Of a stretch of DNA of 56,965 nt, positions 16,900 to 24,518 are shown one piece after another. Source of the DNA: Bacteroidales bacterium (GTDB lineage Bacteria > Bacteroidota > Bacteroidia > Bacteroidales > JAGOPY01); assembly GCA_023229505.1 (NCBI GenBank), contig JALNZD010000026.1, positions 1 to 56,965 on the forward strand, given 5' to 3'. Both the position numbers and the translations under genes were made by a program. The first letter of the stretch is position 1, and each line of letters opens with the position of its first letter. Below the pieces are notes generated by a model, which searched no databases, was not told the DNA's origin, and saw nothing but the letters and a program-made list of their open reading frames with translations.

Positions 16900-17178
16900 T
16901 TAAACAATTGCTACAATATCAGATTCACGCATAATGAGGTAATTTTTACCTTCATAGGTGAATTCTGTACCTGCATATTTAGCATACAGGACCTGGTCAT
17001 TTACTTTAACGGTAATAGGCTCATCTTTCTTTCCCGGTCCAACAGCTACAACAGTTCCACGCTGGGGTTTCTCCTTGGCCGTATCCGGAATAATAATACC
17101 GCCTGCTGATTTTTCTTCAGCAATGGCCGGTTCAATAATTACCCGATCTGATAAAGGTTTGATACTGATCTTTGTCAT
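16900..17178 (-). CDS. groES: Co-chaperonin GroES
   Basis: A 92-residue lid protein of the chaperonin. The N-terminal strand IKPLSDRVIIEP, the mobile loop segment EEKSAGGIIIPDTAKEKPQ and the C-terminal YLIMRESDIVAIV match the family. It is the first gene of the groES-groEL pair. I looked for a CIRCE operator upstream and did not find one; the upstream hairpin belongs to secG termination. Confidence 0.97.
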   Translation of the reverse strand: MTKISIKPLSDRVIIEPAIAEEKSAGGIIIPDTAKEKPQRGTVVAVGPGKKDEPITVKVNDQVLYAKYAGTEFTYEGKNYLIMRESDIVAIV

Positions 17179-17249
17179 ATTTATAAATTTTTAAAGTTTG
17201 ATAATTTTTTCCACCTTGTGCAGTCATAATTTATGCCAAAGCGGATATG

Positions 17250-17288
17250 AAAAAGAAATGTCAGAATCTTATGACATTCTGACATTTC
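17250..17288 (-). terminator. Rho-independent terminator after secG
   Basis: GAAATGTCAGAAT and ATTCTGACATTTC are perfect 13-base arms around an 8-base loop, followed on the minus strand by TTTTT. It separates secG from the groES-groEL unit. Confidence 0.85.
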
Positions 17289-17316
17289 AATGTTTTAACA
17301 GAAAATCTTCAAAATA

Positions 17317-17643
17317 TTACTGCTGTTCCGGAGGAACCTGATCAGATGGCACCGGCTGCATATTTTCTATTTTATCACGAAGTTCGGTATCCTGTGTGCT
17401 GCCAACAGTTGTATTTCTTGGGATTACCAGGATTGAAATCAGGCAAAGTGCAAAAAGGGCGATCGCCAGCGACCATGTCGTTTTTTCAAGAAAATCAGCG
17501 GTTTTCCGCACACCCATAATCTGACCGGTAGAGCCAAAATTGGCAGCCAGGCCACCCCCTTTGGAATTCTGTACCAGGACAACCAGGATCAGCAAAATAC
17601 AGACGATCAAAATCAAAACGGAAACTAAAATATATAAACCCAT
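17317..17643 (-). CDS. secG: Preprotein translocase subunit SecG
   Basis: A 108-residue inner-membrane subunit of the SecYEG channel. Two membrane segments are clear: about residues 3-24 (a long L/I/V run) and 57-77 (LAIALFALCLISILVI). The conserved cytoplasmic loop reads VQNSKGGGLAANFG, then GVRKTADFLEKTTW. The C-terminal tail is acidic and proline-rich, as often seen in this phylum. It lies 12 bases after an unknown TPR-like gene and is followed by a strong terminator. Confidence 0.93.
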   Translation of the reverse strand: MGLYILVSVLILIVCILLILVVLVQNSKGGGLAANFGSTGQIMGVRKTADFLEKTTWSLAIALFALCLISILVIPRNTTVGSTQDTELRDKIENMQPVPSDQVPPEQQ

Positions 17644-17655
17644 TTTATTAAATTT

Positions 17656-18402
17656 TTAATGTTCTTTTCTCAATTTTTCAATTTGAGTTGCAAAGTAACT
17701 ACTTTTTTGGGGATTTTTCAACATAAGTTGCTGATAAATTTTAATTGCTTTTTCTTTTTTACCCTGGGCAGCAATTAACCTGGCCAGGGTTTCACTCAGG
17801 ACACCGTCATTTTCTTCAATGCTTCTTCTTGCCGATTCTTCAGGACTGTAAAAAGTTACACGGCCATCTGACTGGCTTTGTTTCTGCAGGAGGAACTCTT
17901 CCAGCAGTTCATCTTTTGGCAATGGGCGTAAAGAAAATTTCTTATCCTGATCAGGAAAATCTTCCGTTTGAAGATCTGTCTCGCCAACAATGGCTTTTTT
18001 TTCTTCGATGAGTTCCCTGAGACGTGATTTATTGAGTTCGATTTCATTAAGGCTTGTCTTGATCTGCTCCTCCAGTATCCTGAGGTGGGCATCCACCTGT
18101 ACTTTTTCAGATGATGGTGGCAATGATTCTTGTTTTTCAGAAGCCAGTCCGGGCAGATTTTCGGGTTCTTCAAGGATGCCAAGCCATTCCCTGAGGCGTT
18201 GCCGGTCAGCAGCAAAAGCGGCAACCCTGCGAAGTTCCACTTCAAAGCGGTAATCCTGCAACCGCCTTAAATTCAAAAGGTGGAGCAATCTGGCCGTCTG
18301 GAAATAAGGATAATCGAGGGCCAATTGCTTCAAATCAGGGAGACTATCTGAATTGAGCGAGGCCGGATCATTCATCCATTGATAAAACTGCTGCCGGTTC
18401 AT
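17656..18402 (-). CDS. Conserved hypothetical protein with C-terminal TPR-like helices
   Basis: A 248-residue protein I do not recognise by function. The N-terminal ~50 residues (FYQWMNDPASLN, then LALDYPYFQTARLLHLLN) resemble a module found in Bacteroidota proteins next to secG. The middle is charged, with a likely coiled coil around residues 105-135 (ILEEQIKTSLNEIELNKSRL). The C-terminus has one TPR-like helix pair (SETLARLIAAQGKKEKAIKIYQQLMLKNP). There is no signal peptide, so it is probably cytoplasmic. It sits between lptE (18 bases) and secG (12 bases), which suggests a link to envelope export, but no direct evidence exists. Confidence 0.7.
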   Translation of the reverse strand: MNRQQFYQWMNDPASLNSDSLPDLKQLALDYPYFQTARLLHLLNLRRLQDYRFEVELRRVAAFAADRQRLREWLGILEEPENLPGLASEKQESLPPSSEKVQVDAHLRILEEQIKTSLNEIELNKSRLRELIEEKKAIVGETDLQTEDFPDQDKKFSLRPLPKDELLEEFLLQKQSQSDGRVTFYSPEESARRSIEENDGVLSETLARLIAAQGKKEKAIKIYQQLMLKNPQKSSYFATQIEKLRKEH

Positions 18403-18420
18403 GGTTAAAAACTTTTCATA

Positions 18421-18996
18421 TTACCAATTAACCACTGCTTTATTGAATATATCATCGACCAGGGCTTCATTGATCAGGCTGATCAACTGGTCTTTTACAG
18501 CTGAAAGATCCTGGTTGCTCGGATAATCCTCAAATCGTGTAAAAGGTGTTTCAAAATCCTTAGTGGGGTCGAGTAAATTAGTGTACTTCACTTTTACCGT
18601 TACACTCAATCTGTTCAGTGCAGCTGTTTCATTCCCTTGTATGGCAACTGGCCGGGTGGAAAATTCAGTGATTGCACCCTCAAGCTGAAGGTCCCCTCCT
18701 TCACTGATAAAATCAAGGCTGGTCTGGGAAAGAAACCTGTCGCGTAAGGCATCGGTAAGACTCTGGCTCAATGAAGGTTCAATATATTGGGCATTATTGA
18801 CGAAATAAACAATGGTAATGGTTTTGGCTTCAGGAGGAATTGATGCACCGGTAAAAGAATATACGCCACAACCAGCCAGGGACAACCCAACAAGCAGTGT
18901 GAATAAGTGTGCTGTTCTTTTCCAAAATCTTCCGGGAACCGGTAGTTTGGTAAAATGATTAAAGTGAGCCGATAAATGAATGTTACCTGATGTCAT
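18421..18996 (-). CDS. lptE: LPS-assembly lipoprotein LptE-like
   Basis: A lipoprotein of about 191 residues in the LptE family, which supports the LptD channel that places lipopolysaccharide in the outer membrane. The lipobox is LAGC, preceded by the hydrophobic stretch LFTLLVGLSLAG. The mature part has CGVYSFTGASIPPEAKTITI, then IEPSLSQSLTDALRDRF, matching the Bacteroidota form. I chose the ATG at 18996; a start at 19080 would give a 28-residue cytoplasmic extension before the signal. The gene overlaps the end of the sigma-54 activator by 14 bases, so the two are probably translated from one message. Confidence 0.85.
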   Translation of the reverse strand: MTSGNIHLSAHFNHFTKLPVPGRFWKRTAHLFTLLVGLSLAGCGVYSFTGASIPPEAKTITIVYFVNNAQYIEPSLSQSLTDALRDRFLSQTSLDFISEGGDLQLEGAITEFSTRPVAIQGNETAALNRLSVTVKVKYTNLLDPTKDFETPFTRFEDYPSNQDLSAVKDQLISLINEALVDDIFNKAVVNW

Positions 18997-20212
18997 ATTC
19001 TTTAATCTTCCGGTAAAGGGTTCTTTCAGAAATACCGAGTTCCCTGGCCGCATTTTTTCTTTTTCCGTTGTATTTTTCAAGTGCTTTATAGATCATGTCG
19101 ATCTCTTTTTTCTCAAGAGAAAGTGATTCTTCTATCACTTCAGAATCCTGGACCGGATCCTCAAAGTCGTCAGGAAAATCTTTTTTTATCGGGATGGCTT
19201 TCTCCGCAGGGCGTAGGCTCACCTGCATATTTTCGGGATGGTCAAAAAGGTGGGCATTAGTTTCAGCCAGACGTATGGAACTCTTTTCATCCTGCAGGAT
19301 ATCAGCTACAATCTTCTTGAGATCATGAATATCTTTCTTCATATCGAATAAGACTTTGTAAAGGAGATCCCTTTCAGTGTAAGCTGATTCTTTTATTTCA
19401 CCCTGGTAAAGGACCGGTAATTCGCTGAACGATCCTTCAGGGAGATATCGTCTGAGGTTATCCGTCGAAATTTTCCGGTTTCTTTCGATAATGGAGATTT
19501 GTTCGGTAATATTCTTCAATTGCCTGACATTTCCCGGCCAGCGGTAATTTTCGAGCATCAGTTTAGCCTCATCAGCCAGCTCTATAACAGGCATGCGGTA
19601 TTTCTCGGCAAAGTCGGCGGCGAATTTGCGAAACAGCAGGTAGATATCATCTTTTCTCTCCCTTAAAGGCGGGACGATAATAGGGACACTGCTTAAGCGG
19701 TAATAAAGGTCCTCCCGGAATTTCCCCTGACGTATGGCTCCTTCGACATTAACATTGGTGGCAGCGACAAGCCGGACATTGGTTTTTAAAACTTTAGAGG
19801 ACCCGACTTTCAGGAATTCACCTGATTCCAGGACCCGCAAGAGCCTGACCTGCGTGGATAGAGGAAGTTCGGCCACTTCGTCAAGGAAAATGGTTCCGCC
19901 GTTAACCTCTTCAAAATACCCTTTTCGTGCTTCCAGGGCTCCTGTAAAAGACCCTTTCTCATGGCCGAAGAGTTCACTGTCGATAGTACCTTCCGGGATA
20001 GCGCCGCAATTGACAGCGATATATGGGCCGTGTTTCCTGGCGCTAAGCTGATGAATGATCTGTGGGAATACTTCTTTGCCGGTCCCGCTTTCACCGGTAA
20101 TCAAAACAGTAAGGTCGGTAGGTGCAACCTGGCGGGCAATATCGATAGCTCTCATTAAAAGAGAGGAGTTTCCGATAATCCCGAATCGTTGCTTAATTGC
20201 CTGGACTTCCAT
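18983..20212 (-). CDS. Sigma-54-dependent Fis-family activator lacking a receiver domain
   Basis: A 409-residue transcription activator. The AAA+ domain starts almost at the N-terminus: Walker A GESGTGKE near residue 41, the sigma-54 contact loop GSFTGA near residue 89 (S in place of the common A), Walker B IFLDEVAELP near residue 110, and the sensor segment WPGNVRQLKN. A charged linker follows (about 250-345). The C-terminus is a Fis-type helix-turn-helix (RKNAARELGISERTLYRKI). No receiver, GAF or PAS domain is present, so control must come from protein level, partners or transcription. It leads a run of envelope genes (lptE, secG). Confidence 0.9.
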   Translation of the reverse strand: MEVQAIKQRFGIIGNSSLLMRAIDIARQVAPTDLTVLITGESGTGKEVFPQIIHQLSARKHGPYIAVNCGAIPEGTIDSELFGHEKGSFTGALEARKGYFEEVNGGTIFLDEVAELPLSTQVRLLRVLESGEFLKVGSSKVLKTNVRLVAATNVNVEGAIRQGKFREDLYYRLSSVPIIVPPLRERKDDIYLLFRKFAADFAEKYRMPVIELADEAKLMLENYRWPGNVRQLKNITEQISIIERNRKISTDNLRRYLPEGSFSELPVLYQGEIKESAYTERDLLYKVLFDMKKDIHDLKKIVADILQDEKSSIRLAETNAHLFDHPENMQVSLRPAEKAIPIKKDFPDDFEDPVQDSEVIEESLSLEKKEIDMIYKALEKYNGKRKNAARELGISERTLYRKIKEYDIR

Positions 20213-20240
20213 GTCAATTAAATCAAAATTTACAGAAGCA

Positions 20241-20248
20241 CAAAAATA
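20241..20248 (-). promoter_or_regulatory. -7 box (TATTTTTG) for the sigma-54 activator
   Basis: TATTTTTG on the minus strand lies 28 bases upstream of the ATG at 20212. No -33 TTTG is visible at normal spacing. Confidence 0.45.
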
Positions 20249-20309
20249 CTATGAAATTTTGACATAATAACGCGGTGATTAATACAAGACAAATTGTCAG
20301 GGCATCTGT

Positions 20310-21965
20310 CTATTTTCCCTTCTGCACTTCCTTCTTGATCCGTTGAATATGACCCCTGCCAAGCGCTTTCACCTCGCAGCCCAGCTCAAAATACCTGCGT
20401 ATATTATCATCACTGAGAATCCCAAAACAATCAATCACGGCAATAGGATTCCCGGCCCACTTCACGATCTCGTCAGGCGAGAGGTTGAGGTAAGGCTCAT
20501 GAGGAACGGCCAGGATCAGTGCATCGACCCCTTTCAGGGATTTTTTCAGGTCTTTTTGCACCCTGATTTCGGTCAGGTGATCCTGGTTGCGGAAAAACCG
20601 TTTCCAGGACAGTCCCGGGGCGGGGTAAGTATCCTGTATCTCCAACTCATACCAGTGATCGACAAATGGATCGTGCACACTTATTTCGGCTCCCATTTCG
20701 ACGAGTTTCCGGACAACGATTTCAGATCCGCTGTAACGTGTATCTCCAACATCCTGGCGGTAACTGGCACCGCAAACCAACACCTGCGATCCGGCTATAT
20801 ATCGTGATAAATTACGGAGTGCATCACGGGTCAGTTCGGCTACATGAAGCGACCGGGTATCATTGATATCAATAGCTGTCGGAGTGATCTGAAATATATC
20901 GTCTCCATCTTCAAATCCAAGGATATGGCGATATGCCCAATAGCCCAGGCCGCCGTCTTTAGGCAGGCAGTACCCGCCGATACCGGGGCCGGGGAATATC
21001 ATGTTGCTATGGGTAGGCCGCATTTTGATCGCTTTGATCACTTTGATCAGGTCAACACCGTTCCGCTCGGCAAACAGGCTCCATTCGTTCAGGTAGGCTA
21101 AGATTGCAGCCCTGTATGAATTTTCGACGATCTTGGTGGTTTCCGATTCAATCGGCCGGTCCATTACAGTCAGTGGAAAGTCTTTGGTATTCAATACTTC
21201 GTGAAGAAATGTCTCTACCCGGTCGCGGGCTTCCTTATCACATCCCGAGCAAACCCGCCAAAAATCACGGATACTGGAGACATATTCTTTACCCGGCATG
21301 ACCCTTTCAAAACTATGTGCCAGCAAAGGAGTTTTTTTCAATCCGCGCCGTGTAAATTCCTTTTTGAGTATTGGCCATGCCACGAATTCTGTGGTTCCGG
21401 GAGCTACGGTCGTTTCGATCAGCACAAGACAGTGCTCGGGGATCTTTTCTCCAATGGTCTTCAGAGTGGCTTCCAGTGCTGCCATATCGGCCTCGCCATC
21501 CCGCATATCGCCCAGGGAGTTCTTTATGTAATCACATTGAACATCGACGATGACACAGTCGGCCAGCCTCAGCGCTTCGTTGTTATAAGTTGCCGTCAGT
21601 GTTTTGGTTTTTTTCACACACCGGTTGATCAGGATTTCTACTTCCGGATCTTCCGCTTTCACCGGTGACACGCCCATATTCAGCATAGGGATTTTCCAAA
21701 AGCTCCGTGTACTGGGGCGTTGGCACCCAATCACAAATTTTGAGGAATTGCCTTTTTTATCCCTGGTATCGGCAACAATAGCCGCCATTACTGCGCCCAC
21801 GAAACCTACGCCCATTACTACCACAACCTCCTTTCCTTCCTTTCTGGCTTTTTTTGCCAGTTTTTCCAGGCGGTCAAATTCCTTATCATAGTCCTCCGCT
21901 ATAGGAAGCGGGAATTTTTCCCCGTTCGGGCTGAAAGAGAAAAGCACGTCCTTTGATTTGGTCAT
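20310..21965 (-). CDS. Nucleotide-sugar dehydrogenase (UDP-Glc/GDP-Man DH family), long form
   Basis: A 551-residue NAD-dependent dehydrogenase of the family that oxidises a UDP- or GDP-sugar to its uronate. The Rossmann start VVMGVGFVGAVMA is near residue 48, so it carries about 45 extra N-terminal residues. The catalytic cysteine is in GPGIGGYCLPKDGG near residue 333, and the C-terminal NAD/dimer domain has VLVCGASYRQDVGDTRYSGSE. The segment after the first strand is also expanded. It is about 100 residues longer than common UgD/WbpA enzymes such as the 431-residue homologue near 46 kb. Substrate unknown. It follows pheT by 31 bases and may share its transcript. Confidence 0.85.
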   Translation of the reverse strand: MTKSKDVLFSFSPNGEKFPLPIAEDYDKEFDRLEKLAKKARKEGKEVVVVMGVGFVGAVMAAIVADTRDKKGNSSKFVIGCQRPSTRSFWKIPMLNMGVSPVKAEDPEVEILINRCVKKTKTLTATYNNEALRLADCVIVDVQCDYIKNSLGDMRDGEADMAALEATLKTIGEKIPEHCLVLIETTVAPGTTEFVAWPILKKEFTRRGLKKTPLLAHSFERVMPGKEYVSSIRDFWRVCSGCDKEARDRVETFLHEVLNTKDFPLTVMDRPIESETTKIVENSYRAAILAYLNEWSLFAERNGVDLIKVIKAIKMRPTHSNMIFPGPGIGGYCLPKDGGLGYWAYRHILGFEDGDDIFQITPTAIDINDTRSLHVAELTRDALRNLSRYIAGSQVLVCGASYRQDVGDTRYSGSEIVVRKLVEMGAEISVHDPFVDHWYELEIQDTYPAPGLSWKRFFRNQDHLTEIRVQKDLKKSLKGVDALILAVPHEPYLNLSPDEIVKWAGNPIAVIDCFGILSDDNIRRYFELGCEVKALGRGHIQRIKKEVQKGK

Positions 21966-21996
21966 TTTTAAAATTTTTTAAGAATGAATAAGTTTA

Positions 21997-24459
21997 TTAA
22001 CGGATGGAAGCATGGAATTTATCCTGAAAAGCGCGCAGGATTTTTCCCATCGTTTTCTCAATGATATGGTCGGTGAGGGTCTTTTCATCATCCCTCAGCA
22101 AAAAGCTAATGGCATAAGACTTCTTTCCCGGTCCGATCTTTTCACCCTGGTAAACATCGAAAAGGCTAACACCCCTTAGAATATGCTTTTCTGCCTGGTA
22201 AGCAGCCTGCTCAAGATCCTCGTAATTGACCGACATATCGAGCACTAAGGCAAGGTCCCTGCGAACTTCGGGTAATTTTGCAACCTCGTTGTATGTAACC
22301 TTATTTTCAGATAACAACCTGATAATTTTTTCCCAGTCAAAATCAGCATACAAGACCTCCTGCTTCAGGTCAAAGCGTTTCAATTCCTTTTTCTTAAGCT
22401 GGCCAAACTTTAGCATTGTAATTTGGCGATAAGTATAAGCTGTTCCTTCCTCAAATAAATCATCCGTAAAATTAGATTTCCCGATTTCTTCAGCATTAAA
22501 TCCCAACCTGACCAGGATGGCATGCACGGAAGCCTTCAAGTCAAAAAAATCAGCCTTTGAATCATTCGTCCGCCAGCTTTCCGGTTCCCGTTTTCCGGTA
22601 ATCCAGATACCAAGACGTTCGTGTTCATCATATTGGGCAAGGGATTGATTTGCATTCTTTTTTTCAGGATGAATCTTGTAGGTTCTGCCAAATTCATACA
22701 ATTTAAGGTCAGAAGTTTTCCGGTTCTGATTATAGGCTATGGTCTCCAGGCCACCGAATAGCAAAGTCTGCCGCATCACGTTGAAATCGTTACTCAGGGG
22801 ATTAAGCAGTTTAACGCTGTTTCCTGCATCCAGCCAGGAGCTTTCTTCTGCATACCTGGCGCGTGTCAACGAATTGTTCATAATCTCATTAAAGCCCCGG
22901 CTGCTAAGTAAATCCGATATGAGGTTGCGGATCTTTTCAGGGTCCGGCTTGTTGGAAAATGAAAGTGAAGACCGCAGTTGGCCGGTCATTTCGATAAAAT
23001 CATACCCGTAGATGCGCAGGATCTCTTCAATGACATCTGCTTCACGTGTTACATCGGTTTTAAAGGTTGGAACAATAAGTGAAAGAGCTTCCGCCGATTC
23101 CTGTTCTATTTTGATACCAAGGTCGGAAAGGATTGACCTGATGATTTCATGCCCGATCTCTTTCCCGATCAGGCGGTTAATATTCTTCCATTTGACAGAT
23201 ATTTTAGCCGGTTCAACAGGTACCGGATAACTATCAATGATTTCAGAAGATATTTTTCCTCCTGCCAGTTCCCGGATCAGCAGGGCAGCCCTTTTCAGGG
23301 CATGGACCGTGATATTCGGGTCGGAGCCACGCTCAAAGCGGAAGGAGGAATCGGTTTGCAGGCCATGATAGCGCGAAGTTTTCCGTATGCCGCGGGGATT
23401 GAAGTGAGCACTTTCCAGGAAGATGTTGGTTGTTGAATCTGTAACGCCGGAAACCGCACCACCAAATACCCCGGCAATGCACATGCCATCTTCGGCATTA
23501 CAGATCATCAGATCCTCATGGCTGAGTTTTCTTTCCACCCCGTCGAGGGTAATAAAAGACTCATCCTGCCTGGCTTTGCGGACGATTACTTTTGCGCCTT
23601 TTATTTCATCTGCATCGAAAGCATGGAGTGGCTGGCCAAGCTCCATCATGACGAAATTGGTCACATCGACGATATTATTGATGGGCCGGATACCGGCTGC
23701 ATTCAGAAGATTCTTCAGCCAGGCCGGTGAATCGCCGATTTTTACACTTGATATGGTCACACCGCTGTATCGCGGGCATTGTTCAATGTCTTCGACGATG
23801 ACAGGGATATTAAGGCTATGATTATCAATTGAAAATTGATCAACAGAAGGCCAGTTCATCTGGAATTTCTTTTCCTTACTGTGTTGATTCAGCACTGCGA
23901 TCAGATCGCGGGCCACGCCGCAGTGGGATGTTGCATCAGTGCGGTTTGGCGTAAGGCCTATCTCAAAAATAGTGTCCTCAGACAGGTTGAAATATTCTGC
24001 GGCAGGGGTTCCTATTGCGGAATCCGGATCGAGCACCATGATCCCTTCGTGCGAATAGCCAAGTCCCAGCTCATCTGCGGCACAGATCATCCCTTCGGAG
24101 AATTCACCACGGATTTTCGCCTCCTTTATCTCGAATGGCTTATCGCCGTTGTAAATTATCGTTCCGACAGTGGCTACCGGCACTTTCTGTCCCGCTGCTA
24201 CATTGGGGGCACCGCAGACCACCGACAGCAGCCGGCCGGTGCCAATATCTACTTTAGTCAGGCTGAGCTTGTCGGCATTTGGATGCCTGGCACATTCCAC
24301 CACCTTACCTATGTAAACCCCTTTCAGTCCGCCTTTAACAGATTCGGAGTTTTCGAAGCTTTCAACCTCCAGGCCACAGTTAGTGAGGAGCCTGGAAATT
24401 TCTCCCGGTTGAAGGTCAAAATCAGCATAACGTTTCAGCCAGTTATAGGATATTTTCAT
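21997..24459 (-). CDS. pheT: Phenylalanyl-tRNA synthetase beta subunit
   Basis: An 820-residue subunit of the heterotetrameric enzyme that charges tRNA-Phe. Domains in order: N-terminal KISYNWLKRYADF, tRNA-binding OB fold around 40-150 (VVECARHPNADKLSLTKVD), B3/B4 region, B5 domain around 400-470, the catalytic-like core (YGYDFIEM and onward), and the ferredoxin-like anticodon-binding domain at the C-terminus (PEVRRDLALVLD, then YAISFLLRDDEKTLTD). The ATG at 24459 begins the conserved N-terminus and lies downstream of a TAnnTTTG box; an upstream in-frame start at 24516 lies before that box. pheS is not in the window. Confidence 0.96.
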   Translation of the reverse strand: MKISYNWLKRYADFDLQPGEISRLLTNCGLEVESFENSESVKGGLKGVYIGKVVECARHPNADKLSLTKVDIGTGRLLSVVCGAPNVAAGQKVPVATVGTIIYNGDKPFEIKEAKIRGEFSEGMICAADELGLGYSHEGIMVLDPDSAIGTPAAEYFNLSEDTIFEIGLTPNRTDATSHCGVARDLIAVLNQHSKEKKFQMNWPSVDQFSIDNHSLNIPVIVEDIEQCPRYSGVTISSVKIGDSPAWLKNLLNAAGIRPINNIVDVTNFVMMELGQPLHAFDADEIKGAKVIVRKARQDESFITLDGVERKLSHEDLMICNAEDGMCIAGVFGGAVSGVTDSTTNIFLESAHFNPRGIRKTSRYHGLQTDSSFRFERGSDPNITVHALKRAALLIRELAGGKISSEIIDSYPVPVEPAKISVKWKNINRLIGKEIGHEIIRSILSDLGIKIEQESAEALSLIVPTFKTDVTREADVIEEILRIYGYDFIEMTGQLRSSLSFSNKPDPEKIRNLISDLLSSRGFNEIMNNSLTRARYAEESSWLDAGNSVKLLNPLSNDFNVMRQTLLFGGLETIAYNQNRKTSDLKLYEFGRTYKIHPEKKNANQSLAQYDEHERLGIWITGKREPESWRTNDSKADFFDLKASVHAILVRLGFNAEEIGKSNFTDDLFEEGTAYTYRQITMLKFGQLKKKELKRFDLKQEVLYADFDWEKIIRLLSENKVTYNEVAKLPEVRRDLALVLDMSVNYEDLEQAAYQAEKHILRGVSLFDVYQGEKIGPGKKSYAISFLLRDDEKTLTDHIIEKTMGKILRAFQDKFHASIR

Positions 24460-24487
24460 GATGATTTTTTTATGAAAATGTTGCAAG

Positions 24488-24495
24488 CAAAGGTA
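24488..24495 (-). promoter_or_regulatory. -7 box (TACCTTTG) for pheT
   Basis: TACCTTTG on the minus strand lies 28 bases upstream of the pheT ATG at 24459, between recG and pheT. Confidence 0.5.
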
Positions 24496-24518
24496 AGAAA
24501 ATTGAGCATTTCGCATTT

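Noticed and set aside
17179..17316. Search for a CIRCE heat-shock operator upstream of groES
   Set aside because: No GAGTGCTAA-type inverted repeat; the perfect 13-base inverted repeat present is followed by T5 and is better explained as the secG terminator.
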